Shown: positions 48,601-58,428 of the stretch, one piece after another
Numbering within the stretch: position 1 is the first letter of the stretch
Layout of the letters: each line of letters begins with the position of its first letter
Assembly: GCA_023374045.1 (NCBI GenBank)
Contig: CM041776.1
Span: forward strand, 278,234,039 to 278,298,038
Length of the DNA: 64,000 nt
DNA from: Limonium bicolor
Lineage: Eukaryota; Streptophyta; Magnoliopsida; Caryophyllales; Plumbaginaceae
Direction: 5' to 3'
The notes under the pieces: generated by a model
Seen by the model: the letters and a program-made list of their open reading frames with translations, nothing else
What the model was told of the DNA's origin: nothing
The model's database searches: none
Translations under genes and position numbers: made by a program

Positions 48601-49016
48601 TAAAAACTCTTTTCCATCTCTAGGATTGCAGAATCCCAGCACAGCAGAGGCAGCAACTTCCAGGTAGACAGTCCATCTCATGATCGACAAAGAGTGCTCT
48701 TCTCACCATTTTTCATGCACAGAAGAGTTCTCTTTGAGGGGGGATATCAGGATATTATATGTGGGTATATAGTTCTGTACTTAGGTATTATATAATCTTG
48801 TATTTTTTCTAGATTGTATTTTAGGACTTTACCTCATGTATTTTATCCTCGGTCATGTTGACCGTCTCTCTTCTCCTTGTCTATCGCGACCATTTATATC
48901 TGGTCTGCTTTCCCTCGTCACTCACTTTTCTTCTTTACTCTGTATCATCACTTTGCTCTCTCCCGATTCTCATTCAATAAAGAAAGTTTTCCATTGCAAT
49001 ACTTAGTAAATTGATA
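45687..49016 (+). mobile_element. Copia element with complete ends, lacking reverse transcriptase (3330 bp)
   Basis: Two 272-bp LTRs (45687-45958 and 48745-49016) start TATCAGGATATT and end AAATTGATA, non-canonical TA...TA ends with a 5-bp inverted repeat TATCA/TGATA. Perfect target duplication GAGGA (45682-45686 and 49017-49021). Primer site TGGTATCAGAGC at 45959-45970 (tRNA-iMet); polypurine tract TTTGAGGGGGGA at 48733-48744. Gag, protease, integrase core and RNase H are present. The LTRs differ only by a few small changes, mostly one-base indels, so the insertion is recent. Confidence 0.95.
45996..48667 (+). pseudogene. Copia gag-protease-integrase joined to RNase H; RT deleted
   Basis: Start ATG 45996 (MDDPGKGR), then a frame slip within 46001-46021 into SASGGEKDETLGNKSST. 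A UBN2-type gag (FLGWKWTVQQALGAKNKIGF) follows, with a second slip in the A run at 46360-46364 into KNIWDWLCKRFEKK. Zinc knuckle CQNCGKVGHLRADC (about 46900). Protease WILDSGATEHISG (about 47250). GAG-pre-integrase and integrase core from 47725 (ILWHNRMGHV, then HIDTCGPMR and IVDDYTRATW). Next PHTPQQNGVVERK runs within a few codons into QTSIALSSAEAEYKAM, which belongs to RNase H. The rest of integrase and the whole reverse transcriptase are missing; the junction is near 48262-48270. Ends AEAATSR at 48667. Confidence 0.9.
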
Positions 49017-51539
49017 GAGGAAAATCGTAGTGCTTGGTATGGTTTGAAACTCAATTATCCTCAGCAGCATGTAACAATTCTGTAGTTTTTGGGGGACAAA
49101 AAGGATGAGTATGGCATGGGAAAAATTGTAGCAACCGAACATTCAGAGGTATCATAGTCATATGGAATGACGAGGAAGTAGAGGTATTAAAAATCCAAAA
49201 AGGTCTCCGATGGATGATGCTAGAGGTTAGAATTCTGGTAAAAGGATTAACAGGTGCAATCTTAGTTGTTTATGGCTGTGCAAGGAACAAGTTAGTGTTC
49301 CGAGTAAAGTATTCTCGGTAAATAACATATTGTGAATGACCGAGTTAGGGGTGTGAAGATGCTGAAATACCCCGAACTTAAATATGGGGATTAAAATTTA
49401 TCTAATACGTATTTAAGGGCCTAATGACGCCTAAGTAATATTGGTAAGGAAAAGTAAATCCAAAAGGAATCAAGAAATGCTTAAAAAGCGAAAAACGCTA
49501 AATAAGCGTTAAATAACCATAGGAGGTATGAGACCTCGGTTAACGCATTATATGGATTCTAGGGGCTCAATAAGACCTAAATAATAAATAGGAACAACTA
49601 CCGAAGAAAACGGATCCAAATAATGTATTAAAACACTAATAGAGCTTTAGTGCACGCTTTTCGAGAAAACCCAAAAACGTGACTTTAAGTGGTCAAACGA
49701 ACCCGTAAAAATTGTAAATCATTAATAATAATTATTAAGCATTTATGGAAGCTTAATAACCATAAAAATAATTAAACAAGAGAATTCCGGAAAACGGGCC
49801 CGGTCAGTGAATAGTACCGAAACCGGGTAAACTAACGAGTGTTTTCTGTAAAAGACGAAAAACGCTCCAACCAGTAATACAGTAGAGGCCGATTTTAACA
49901 TGTCAAATAAAACCCCTCACACATACAGGTAACTAGCTAATTAATTAAAGAGCCAAAAAGCAAAAAGTGCAAAAGTAAAAAGGGTACTTACCTTACCTCT
50001 CTCCTCCCACTCTCACATTTCTCCTCTCTCTCTGGCGTGAGCTCCTTCCTCACGCAGCCGACCTCCCTTCTTCTCCCTCCTCTGTTGGCGATTTTTGAAG
50101 CTCCAAAGAAACAACCATGGCTACTTCACTTCTCAAGCTTGCCCAAGCTTTATTAAAGCTCCAAATCAAAAACAAATTACATATTTGAACTCCCCTCAAC
50201 ATTCTCTACAATTCTATCTTTTCAAAATTCGAAAAGGAAGAACTTCATCTCCATGGGTTTTCCCCATTCAAAGAGAAAATGGTACCAAAGTAAAGCTTGG
50301 AGCCTCCTCTCTCCATTAAGGTAAAATCTACATGAAAAACTCATGTTCTCGCCATTTCCTTTCATAACCGATTTTTACCCCTATGTAATGCATTGTTTTC
50401 TCTCTCTTTTGAGCATAATCTCAACCTTACAATGGTGGTGGAATCACCTTCTCAAACCAAGGGCTAAACCCCCTCCTAAAACACTCCAAAGGTAAACCCT
50501 AGAATTTGTGATTTGAACATTTCAATGGATTAGTATAAATCTAGGGTTAGTATATTAATTGGCCTAATTTTGTGTGTATTGGGTGATGGGAATGGAGTTT
50601 GGCAACTCCATTCCCCATGTAGCCGATTGTGCCAGAAAGTGAGAAGGAGAGGAATGGGAAAAGAAAAGAAGAAATAAGAGCTTAAGGTAAGAGCTTCTTC
50701 TTGATGTTAAATTTCAAACGCATTAGTGTAATGGGAATGGGTAAACTAATTTAAGAAACCCAAATATTGTATTGGTATTGTAGTTTGGGAAGTTTGAGTA
50801 TCTATGAGATTGTATTTGGATTGTAGGCTTAGAGCCAAATAAATTGTGTAGGTGTATTAGTATGGTGGATTGAGGAAGTAATGATATATTGGTATTATAA
50901 TTGATGGTATTGATGTATTGAGATAATGTTTTGAATGCTGGTAGGACCCTTGTAAGGGTGTGGCTAGAATAGGGATGATTTGGTGAAAAAGTGTGGATAA
51001 GGATAAGTAGAAATTGTAGGTGAACTATGGCGAAATTTTAGTAGGAATTGTGCATTAAGAATGACTTGGTGAATGGGAGAACCAAGGTGTGTATTGGGAT
51101 TTAGTAGAGATGATTGGTAACTAAGGAGTGGTAATTGTGGTAAGAGAATGTAAAGATCTAAAATCTGTAGCAAAGAGTATTGAAATGTGTTGGAGAAACA
51201 AGGAAGAATTAGTATGTAGGAGTTAGTGAAAGAGCATTGTACTGAGTAAGACTTAGGTTGAGTATAATGTAAATGAGGCAATGAACGAGCCACAGTATTA
51301 GTGGGAAGAATAGAGGAAAAATATGTAACATATGTGGAAGAAAGAACAATTGTAACAGAGGAAATTGACAGTGGAAGGTGGTTTGTAACAGATTGGTATG
51401 GAGATGGATTAGGCTAGTTTTGATTGCTTAATTAAGATCAAACCACCCTAGATTATATGTAGGAATATTGGGGAAGAGATTGGTAGAAGTTTGGAGTTGA
51501 AACATAATCAAAAACGTATATATTTACAATACTGTAACT

Positions 51540-51850
51540 TGTCCGGTTTGTAAACAAGTACACAACCCGGACATGTCAAAAAACACGGCAGAAGGTATTT
51601 CAGAATGGATGGTCCGGGTTTGCAAACCAAGACCTAAACCCGACCACCCCTAAAATACACCCGAGAGTTTTGCAAAGGAATGGTCCGGGTTTGCAAACCA
51701 ACCCCTAAACCCGGACCACCCAAAATTTACACCTGAGAGTACTGCAACTGCATGGTCCGGGTTGGTAAACCCAGCCCTAAACCCGAACCACACTTAAATT
51801 CCACCCGAGACTGACCAAGCACTATGGTCCGGGTTTGTAAACCCGGACAC
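51540..51850. repeat. Palindromic minisatellite in LTR D2, about 71-72-bp period, five units
   Basis: Units begin near 51541, 51610, 51682, 51754 and 51826. The best core pairs GGTCCGGGTTT (51682-51692) with AAACCCGGACC (51707-51717), enclosing a smaller GGTTTGCAAACC palindrome. Same position and period as the D1 array, different sequence. Confidence 0.92.
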
Positions 51851-52164
51851 TACTAAAATTCTTCCAGAATGTGTTTTAAAGCTATTCTAAGGTAGGGTAA
51901 GGATGGGTAATGATTGTATAAGATGATTAAGACATAATTAATGATGTTTAATGGTCATTAAGGCTATAAACAAGCTTAGAAAATAATTGTAAGTAAGTAA
52001 CTTAAGTAAATGTATTTAAGTAACAAAGGGTTAGTAAGTATAAACTAGGAAACTTTAGGAAAGTAATCAGTAAGGTTAATTATGGATAATTAACCATCCA
52101 AATGTATGTATGTGATAGGATTCAAATAGTTGAACACCGAAGAGAGTCGGTGAGTCCAAAGTCG

Positions 52165-52360
52165 ACGGTGAAAGGTATGATTTCTTCATGCCCTGTATCC
52201 TAATCTGGTTACCCCGATTTGTGTGCTTATTTGACCACCTAAATAAGATAAAAGCATGAATCGGACTATATTGCACTTACTTGTGCTTGTTTACATTGTT
52301 CTCGATATTTGTCTTGAACAATAGTTTGTATAATTCATGAAATATATGAATGATGATGAA
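52165..52360 (+). promoter_or_regulatory. Conserved block of family D LTR, D2 copy
   Basis: Counterpart of 22309-22500; about five differences in roughly 195 bases. Function unknown. Confidence 0.55.
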
Positions 52361-53626
52361 GTGTAATTGTATCTCGTAGTGTATTTGTGTATTGTATTGT
52401 ATTCTGTATGGATGTGCATATGAATAATGTATTTGTGTATGTGGTTGAATGAATGACTTCTACTAATTCCTAACTACCTAACTCCTAACTTAAGTGAGTA
52501 AATGGAATGAGTAGAAGTCCGATATAGCTTCGGCCACGCGTGAGGATGAGGAGACACAAGAGGTTGGATCCGATTCCTGACTCTTAAACTGGTCCGCTGC
52601 CCAAACCCTTAAATGGGTAGCATCCCGGATGGTGAGGCAAGTAAATCCCGTGGTGGGACGGAGTAGTCCCCGGGCCAGAGGTCCCGATGACTTAACATGA
52701 GTAAGAGTAAATAAGTAAGTAAGTATGGATCTGTAAGTATGTATGAGTATGAGTATGTATGCGTAAGTACTGTGGAACGAGTAAAAGAGTAATCTCCTCC
52801 CGATTAACCCGGGTGGACCAACATGAGCTAACAAGTATGGTGGATTGTGTATGTATTGCGTATGTATTGTACATGTATTGTGTATTGCGGATTTCGGGAA
52901 GGTAAGTATATATCTGATGGCTTGGATGATTTACCATGTATGTATTGAAGAGTATGTATTGAAGTGTATGTTGTATTCCTTGCGTAATGTATTGTAATAT
53001 TATGTATAAGAGCATGTATGCATGTATGTTTGAATGAAATCAATCGCATGTATTCGACCAGTGGTCGGCGTACCCTCACTAGTACGCGGGGTATGCGGTT
53101 ATCATATGCAGCGAAAGCTGACCCCCCTAGGGGGAACGTTTTTAGTGTGCATGTACCTGAAGCGGAGATGGTCAAGGTAAGAAACCTGTGGCTACACTCG
53201 GATAGTAGAAGTAGAATGTAGAGGTGTACTAAGTGGTACACCCTTGTACTTAGAAAGTAAGTAGTTGTGAGGGATGGGTAGTGGATAGACTCGTGATGAG
53301 CATGTATGGAATTGTAAGAGGTATTGTGTATGTATAAGGATCTTAGTAAACTCGGTGTATTATAATGTTTGAACTCATAGAGTATTGTAATGAATGAGAA
53401 GTTTTAGTAATTGATTTGGTAATTGGAGTATGTATGAAGTGTGTAGTACTCGGATATTCTGGTCCATCAGACCGATGCTGTATGTAGTAGTAGTAGTAGC
53501 CTGTTAGTCACGTGGGTGACTAACGGCATTGTATCACCCACTGTATATATGTAAGTATCCGCTGCGTGAGTCTGGATTGTAAGGAGATTGGATGGTAATG
53601 ATAGTATTAGCAGTAGGGGTGTTACA

Positions 53627-53943
53627 ATGGCTGCAGAGCTGATGGAAGGACTTCCCAATACCTAGTGAAGGATTCATGAACACAAGATGTCTTAAAGGAG
53701 GATTTACCTTATTTTTATGTGTTAAGTTGATGTCTTTAGGTATCTAGCATGTTGTACTTTTTTTCTCCATAGAATTTTTCCTATTGAGTTTTGTCTATGG
53801 AAGTTTTGAGGAGACATAAATATGGAATAGGTCCCAAGAGTTAGAAGGAGATGAGATTGGGGTGCTAGGTGAGATCTCTTACTTCAACTATTGTACTTTG
53901 CTCACTAGATTTTATGAATGAATAACGAACTAATTATAAAAAT
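53627..53943 (+). mobile_element. 3' end of the L1 LINE
   Basis: Continues L1 after LTR D2. No ORF of note. It ends with TTTTATGAATGAATAACG and a short A-rich tail before the 16-bp duplication at 53944-53959. Confidence 0.8.
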
Positions 53944-54039
53944 ATATAACTTAATACATTATATATAAGCTTTTCGAACCTGGCCTTTGCGCTAGGTTCT
54001 AATATGGAGATGGATAAGTTTGTCTTTTTTACTTATTTT

Positions 54040-55580
54040 GTTCTCTTGTGTTGGTGTGTAGTTTCTGTCACATGTCAATACTCTATTGGAGGGAAATAAA
54101 GGAAAAAAAGGGAATAAGGGGAAATACTCACACGCACATCGGGGGAGGAGGAGATGAGTATGTGAGTAGGAGAGAGAAAAATACTTTTTTTTTCAAAATG
54201 TCGTAACTTAAAAATATAAGTGCAAAAATAAAACAAATTATACCATTGTTCATCATTTTCATACTTTTCAAAACAAGATGCATCATGGATATGTTTTGGT
54301 AAATTTTAAATTTTTTATTTTTTGTATGTACATATTTTTTAGATTAATTGTGAATCTAAGTTTAAGAAAAGTGAATCAAAGGTTGTTAAAAATTGAATCA
54401 AAGGTTGGGAAAAGTGAATCAGAGAGTTGCTTAAAAGTGAATAAAAGGTTTTAAAAAAGTGAAATCTCATAAACAAAGATTGTTTAACTAAAGTGATTCT
54501 GATTGGTTGACTACTGTGAATCAGAGGTTTTAAAGAAGTGAATCACAAGTTGTTACAAAGTGAATCAGAGTAATAAGAGTGAATGTCATAAGCATAGATT
54601 GTTTAACTAAAGTGGTTAAGAGGTTTAAGAAATGTGAATCAAAGGTTTTTATAAAGTGAATCATGCATTAAGAAAAGTGAATCAAATGTTTAAGAAAGTG
54701 ATTCTCATAAATAGAGATTGTTTTAACTAAAGTGAATATGAGTATTAAGAAAAGTGAATCAAGGGTTTAAGAAAAGTGAAGAAAAGGTTTTTAAAGGTGA
54801 ATCAAAGGTTTGAGAAAGTGAATATTTTATTTAATACTAGTAAAAGCTATCCTACCACAAACTTATGCAAGAACAGTATAAAATTTTCATTTCATTTAAA
54901 AAAGTGAATCAAATGTTAAGAAAAGCGAACATTCATATAAAACAACGAATACTTTGTTTAATACTAGTAAAAGTTAATCCTACTACAAACTTATGCGAGG
55001 GTAGATTTTTACGGTGTTTGGGGCCAGGGTAATCTTTTTGGCATTAGTCTACACTTTATATTGTCGTTACTAACTCGATAGATTTTTAGGGTTTGTGGTT
55101 TAGGGGACAAACCATACAAATGCTTTCAAAGTTTTTAACTTTTCTAGGGTGGTTTTTAGAGTGTTTGGGGTAAGATTCATTTTGTTAATGAATAGGGTTC
55201 ATTTTATTGTTAAAGAAGATTCATTTTGTTAATGAATAAGATTCCCTTAAAAATAAGTAATATATACTCCTTCTAAAAACATAAAATTTTAAGTTTACCA
55301 AAACATATCCATAGTGCATCTTGTTTTGAAGAGCCACAAATGATGAACAATGGTATAATTTTTTAAGTTTTGCACTTATATTTTGTGAGTTGCGACATTT
55401 AAAAAAAAGTTATTTCTCACTAATAAAACTACATACAACCCTCTCCAAAACTCCTATATCACACGTAACTATTTTATTTTTTTCTCTTTATAAATTTTTA
55501 TTCTTTATTCTCTCAACCATAATCTGACACATGTCCATTCTCCACATAACACCCAAGCACAAGGTGTCCATGCTGTTATA
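54040..55580. mobile_element. Long-inverted-repeat element with a GAATCA array
   Basis: A left arm (about 54045-54330) and an inverted right arm (about 55260-55570) share long stretches, for example ATTATACCATTGTTCATCAT and GGATATGTTTTGGTAAA. The interior (54345-54990) is a degenerate tandem array of AAAGTGAATCAAAGGTTT-type units. No transposase is seen. A foldback or Mutator-type non-autonomous element is likely. Ends are approximate and no target duplication was resolved. Confidence 0.65.
54345..54990. repeat. Degenerate 18-25-bp tandem repeats
   Basis: Some 25 imperfect copies of AAGTGAATCAAAGGTTTAAG, with larger blocks repeating CTCATAAACAAAGATTGTTT. The right part of the element has inverted versions (GATTCATTTTGTTAATGAAT, about 55165-55245). 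Confidence 0.85.
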
Positions 55581-55601
55581 TATTATGTAAGAATAAATTA
55601 A

Positions 55602-57837
55602 GGAAATTTCACGATATACCCCCGGTTTGAGCGAATTTTAACGAGATACCCCCGAAGTTTCATTTTTTTTACGATATACCCCTGAGGTTTCATTTTCATT
55701 ACGATATACCCATGAAGTTTTAATTTTATTACAAGATGCCCCTCTGTTCAGATTCGGATATATTATACTTGTCATCCTCATTCTACCCTCGCATTATATG
55801 CCCCGTAACACGGGTTTATGGTCAATTTTTAAAAAAATTTAAAATATGAACAAAATGCACATAAAATTGAAGACCAATTAAATTTTATTTCAATTTAAAA
55901 AACATAATAAAAGTATAAAAACAAATTTAAAAAAATCAGAATCATAAAAGGTTTAAAATAAATAGAAATTAATGGTGGCCACGGTTCCGGAAAATGTGTA
56001 TTCGGATTCGGAACCGGTTCCAGGCGGTTCCGGGGCGGTTCCGGTTCCGTTCCGAACTCTGTATTCGCTTCGGATTCGCTCAAATCAACGGTTTTTGACC
56101 GTTTCCGGAGCGTTCCGGTTCCGATCGGTTCCGACCGGTTCCGGTGCGGTTCCGACCGGTTCGGAAAGATTCGATCGACTCTAGTTCTTCTTCGTTTTAA
56201 CTCCGATTTTAGATCCGTTTGCGCGCACACGTTGCTCTTTCGTCCACTTTACTCCTAGCTAAGTTATTCCTCAAGTTTATAATCTTAAATGTGTAAGAAC
56301 CAATGACTTAATGTTGTATTGAATTTGCAAAAATTAAAGAGCAAAGCGGATTTTATTATATGATTCATTGCCTCGTTAAAACCTTATTAGGTAAAAACCC
56401 ATTGGGAAAACCCTGATAAGGAAAAGAGTACAACTACTAATAGGTTACATGATTTCAATTTGGAAGTCTTAAAGATTACATGGAAAGAAAGTAATACTAA
56501 TACATTCTAAAAGATTACAATACAAAATAGAAGTCTTAATGGTGTTTGTCCCCATTCATCTCGTACCAATCATCATGACATGCCTAAGTGGTCCTAGTGT
56601 GGAAGTCAAGTTAGATAAACCATCTTGTACACACAAATTCCAACGGTAACTTCGACCGGTTCCGGGGCGGTTCCGGTTTCGGTTCCACCGGTTCCGGTTC
56701 CGTTCCACGGTTCGAATCCGACGCGAATCCAAGCGGTTCCGGGCGGTTCCGGGCGGTTCCGGTTCCGGTCCCGGTTCGGTCCCGAATCTCAAAACTTGTA
56801 TTCGGATTCGATTCGCAAGGGGGCGGTTCCGGTTCCGAATCGGTTCCGGCCGATTCCGGTTCCAATCGGTTCCGGGTAGATTCGCCGGTTCCGGGTAGAT
56901 TCGGATTCGGTGGCCACCATTAATAGAAATGACTAACCAACAAAAAAATAATCTATTTAAAAAACTTATATTGTTACATAATTTAAAAACTATTATAGTG
57001 GTGGCTTAAAATCATATGCCCCACAATAACCTCAGGGATATATGGTCAAAGTTTTGTTTGAATTTGAAACTGAAATAAAATGCTCATATAAATTAAAGTT
57101 CATATAAAATTTGAAATCAATATTTAAAAATGAATATAATTAAAAATAACAAAAAACAAAAAAATTATAAATAGAAATGACTAAAAATAAAAATTAAATT
57201 ATTTTGAAAAATAAACATAACTTGTTATGAAGTTGCCTAGATATGTATTAAAATTGTAAAAGGTATAACAATAATATGAAGAATATTAAAAGCAACAAAT
57301 TCATATAGTACATAGAAAAAATCATTATTTTAAATTAGAAAAATAAAGTATAATAATCTTTTGTTTGTTCTTTAAATATAATTGCTATAATAGTTTTAAA
57401 TTAAGTAACAATATAAGTGTTTTAAATATTTTTTTGTTGTTTGTTCTTTCTATTTATTTTAAACTTTTTATGATTCTAATTTTTTTTTAATTTATTTTTA
57501 GACTTTTATTTATGTTTTTAAAATTGAATTAAAATTTTAATTGATCTTTAATTTTTCTGTGCATTTGTTCATATTTTAAATTTTTTTAAAAAATTAATCA
57601 TAAACCCGTGTTACGGGGCATATGGTGCGAGGGTAAAATGAGTATGACAAGTATAATATATCTGAATCTGAACTGAGGGGCATCTTGTAATAAAATTGAA
57701 ACTTCAGGGGTATATCGTAATGAAAATGAAACCTCAGAGGTATATCGTAAAAAAAATGAAACCTCAGGGATATCTCGTAATGAAAATAAAACCTCAGGAA
57801 TATCTCGTAAAATTCGCTCAAACCTCATGAAATATCC
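55602..57837. mobile_element. Mutator-like non-autonomous element with long repeat-built inverted ends
   Basis: The left arm (55602-55830) and the inverted right arm (57595-57837) match over about 240 bases, ending in GGAAATTTCACG versus GGATATTTCATG. Each arm is built of 30-bp units such as ACGATATACCCCTGAGGTTT. The inner edges share CATAAACCCGTGTTACGGGG. No transposase ORF is present. A hAT element (55970-56922) is inserted inside. The 9-bp target duplication typical of Mutator elements was not resolved. Confidence 0.72.
55970..56922. mobile_element. Complete non-autonomous hAT element (953 bp)
   Basis: Perfect 13-bp terminal inverted repeats TAATGGTGGCCAC / GTGGCCACCATTA and a perfect 8-bp target duplication ATAGAAAT (55962-55969 and 56923-56930), diagnostic of hAT transposition. 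Both ends carry dense arrays of CGGTTCCGG and related motifs, the likely transposase-binding subterminal repeats. The centre (56200-56620) is unique and non-coding. It depends on a transposase supplied from elsewhere. Confidence 0.95.
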
Positions 57838-58428
57838 CAAATTTGATTGAAAAAAGGGGCCGGGTGGACTTGTCCGTCGTGCCGTAGTCCTTATCTGTCC
57901 ATTTTGAACCTAGTTTTTGTTTAAACCTGAATCTGTCGGACGAATTTTAGTTTGGGCCTATGTCTAAAGCTGATGATACCTTATCGGTCAGGTTGTCGGG
58001 CCCGGTCTTCTTTAAAGGTGATCTACCTGATCAGAGGGAATTCCTTCTCCATACACTGGGTTTTAATACCGTATACATAGGCCTAAAGTAAACGCACGAG
58101 AGATAGGGCCTAAGTTGCCCAATGAGTCGTTATCTTTTCAGCTGCATGTGAGGGAAAAGTACATTCGATCGTCAAACCTCATCCCCGAGACACAGGAAAG
58201 GTTTTTGTTTATCTGGTCCTCTGCTCGTCCATGGTGGTGTGATCTCTTCTGATAATATCACCACCTCCTCCATTTTCGGAAACGGAACGGAGAAGAATTG
58301 GCTAGGATAAGGACGAAAGGAAGGGATCGAAGATCTAATAGTTTACGCTTAATTTATACGGATGAGCTGCTGTTCTCCTTTGACAAGGCCAGTCTCTCTC
58401 TTTACGCATTTCTCGATTTTGCTGTTTC
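57838..58428. other. Upstream region of the UROD gene
   Basis: Unique-looking DNA between the last transposon and the UROD start. It should hold the promoter and 5' leader. Pyrimidine-rich stretches (CTCTCTCTTTACG, 58394-58406) precede the start codon. No clear TATA box was identified. Confidence 0.5.

Larger units (their letters stand above)
45618..49362 (+). pseudogene. L1 ORF2 fragment (endonuclease end), split by the copia element
   Basis: The start (45618-45686) reads MQNIRGLGPPHKVGLIREKL. After the copia element, reading with frameshifts from 49022 gives SYGMTRK-like or GIVVIWNDEEVEVLKIQKG sequence, then RWMMLEVRILVKGLTGAILVVY, the style of plant L1 endonuclease domains. It then passes directly to GCARNKLVFRV, which suggests the reverse transcriptase was deleted. 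LTR D2 follows at 49363. Confidence 0.6.
49363..53626 (+). mobile_element. Solo LTR D2 (4264 bp), gypsy family D
   Basis: Starts TGAAATACCCCGAACTTAAA and ends GCAGTAGGGGTGTTACA, like D1. The flanks GATGC (49358-49362) and ATGGC (53627-53631) fit a 5-bp duplication ATGGC with one G missing on the left. It is inserted in the L1. It carries a palindromic array (51540-51850) unrelated in sequence to that of D1, plus the conserved block (52165-52360). Confidence 0.9.
43170..53943 (+). mobile_element. L1-type LINE, internally deleted, carrying three later insertions
   Basis: Flanked by a perfect 16-bp target duplication ATATAACTTAATACAT (43154-43169 and 53944-53959), as produced by target-primed insertion. 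It contains a 5' leader with CCACCACCATGACC-type repeats, a degenerate ORF1, the start of ORF2 (ATG 45618, MQNIRGLGPPHKVG), an endonuclease-domain fragment and a 3' end closing in TATGAATGAATAACG and an A-rich tail. Without the MITE, copia element and D2 it is only about 3 kb. The reverse transcriptase is absent, although both ends of the insertion are present. Confidence 0.88.

Noticed and set aside
52692..53241. ORFs of about 107-137 codons on the minus strand
   Set aside because: Low-complexity Tyr/His/Thr-rich translation of GTATGTATG repeats within LTR D2.
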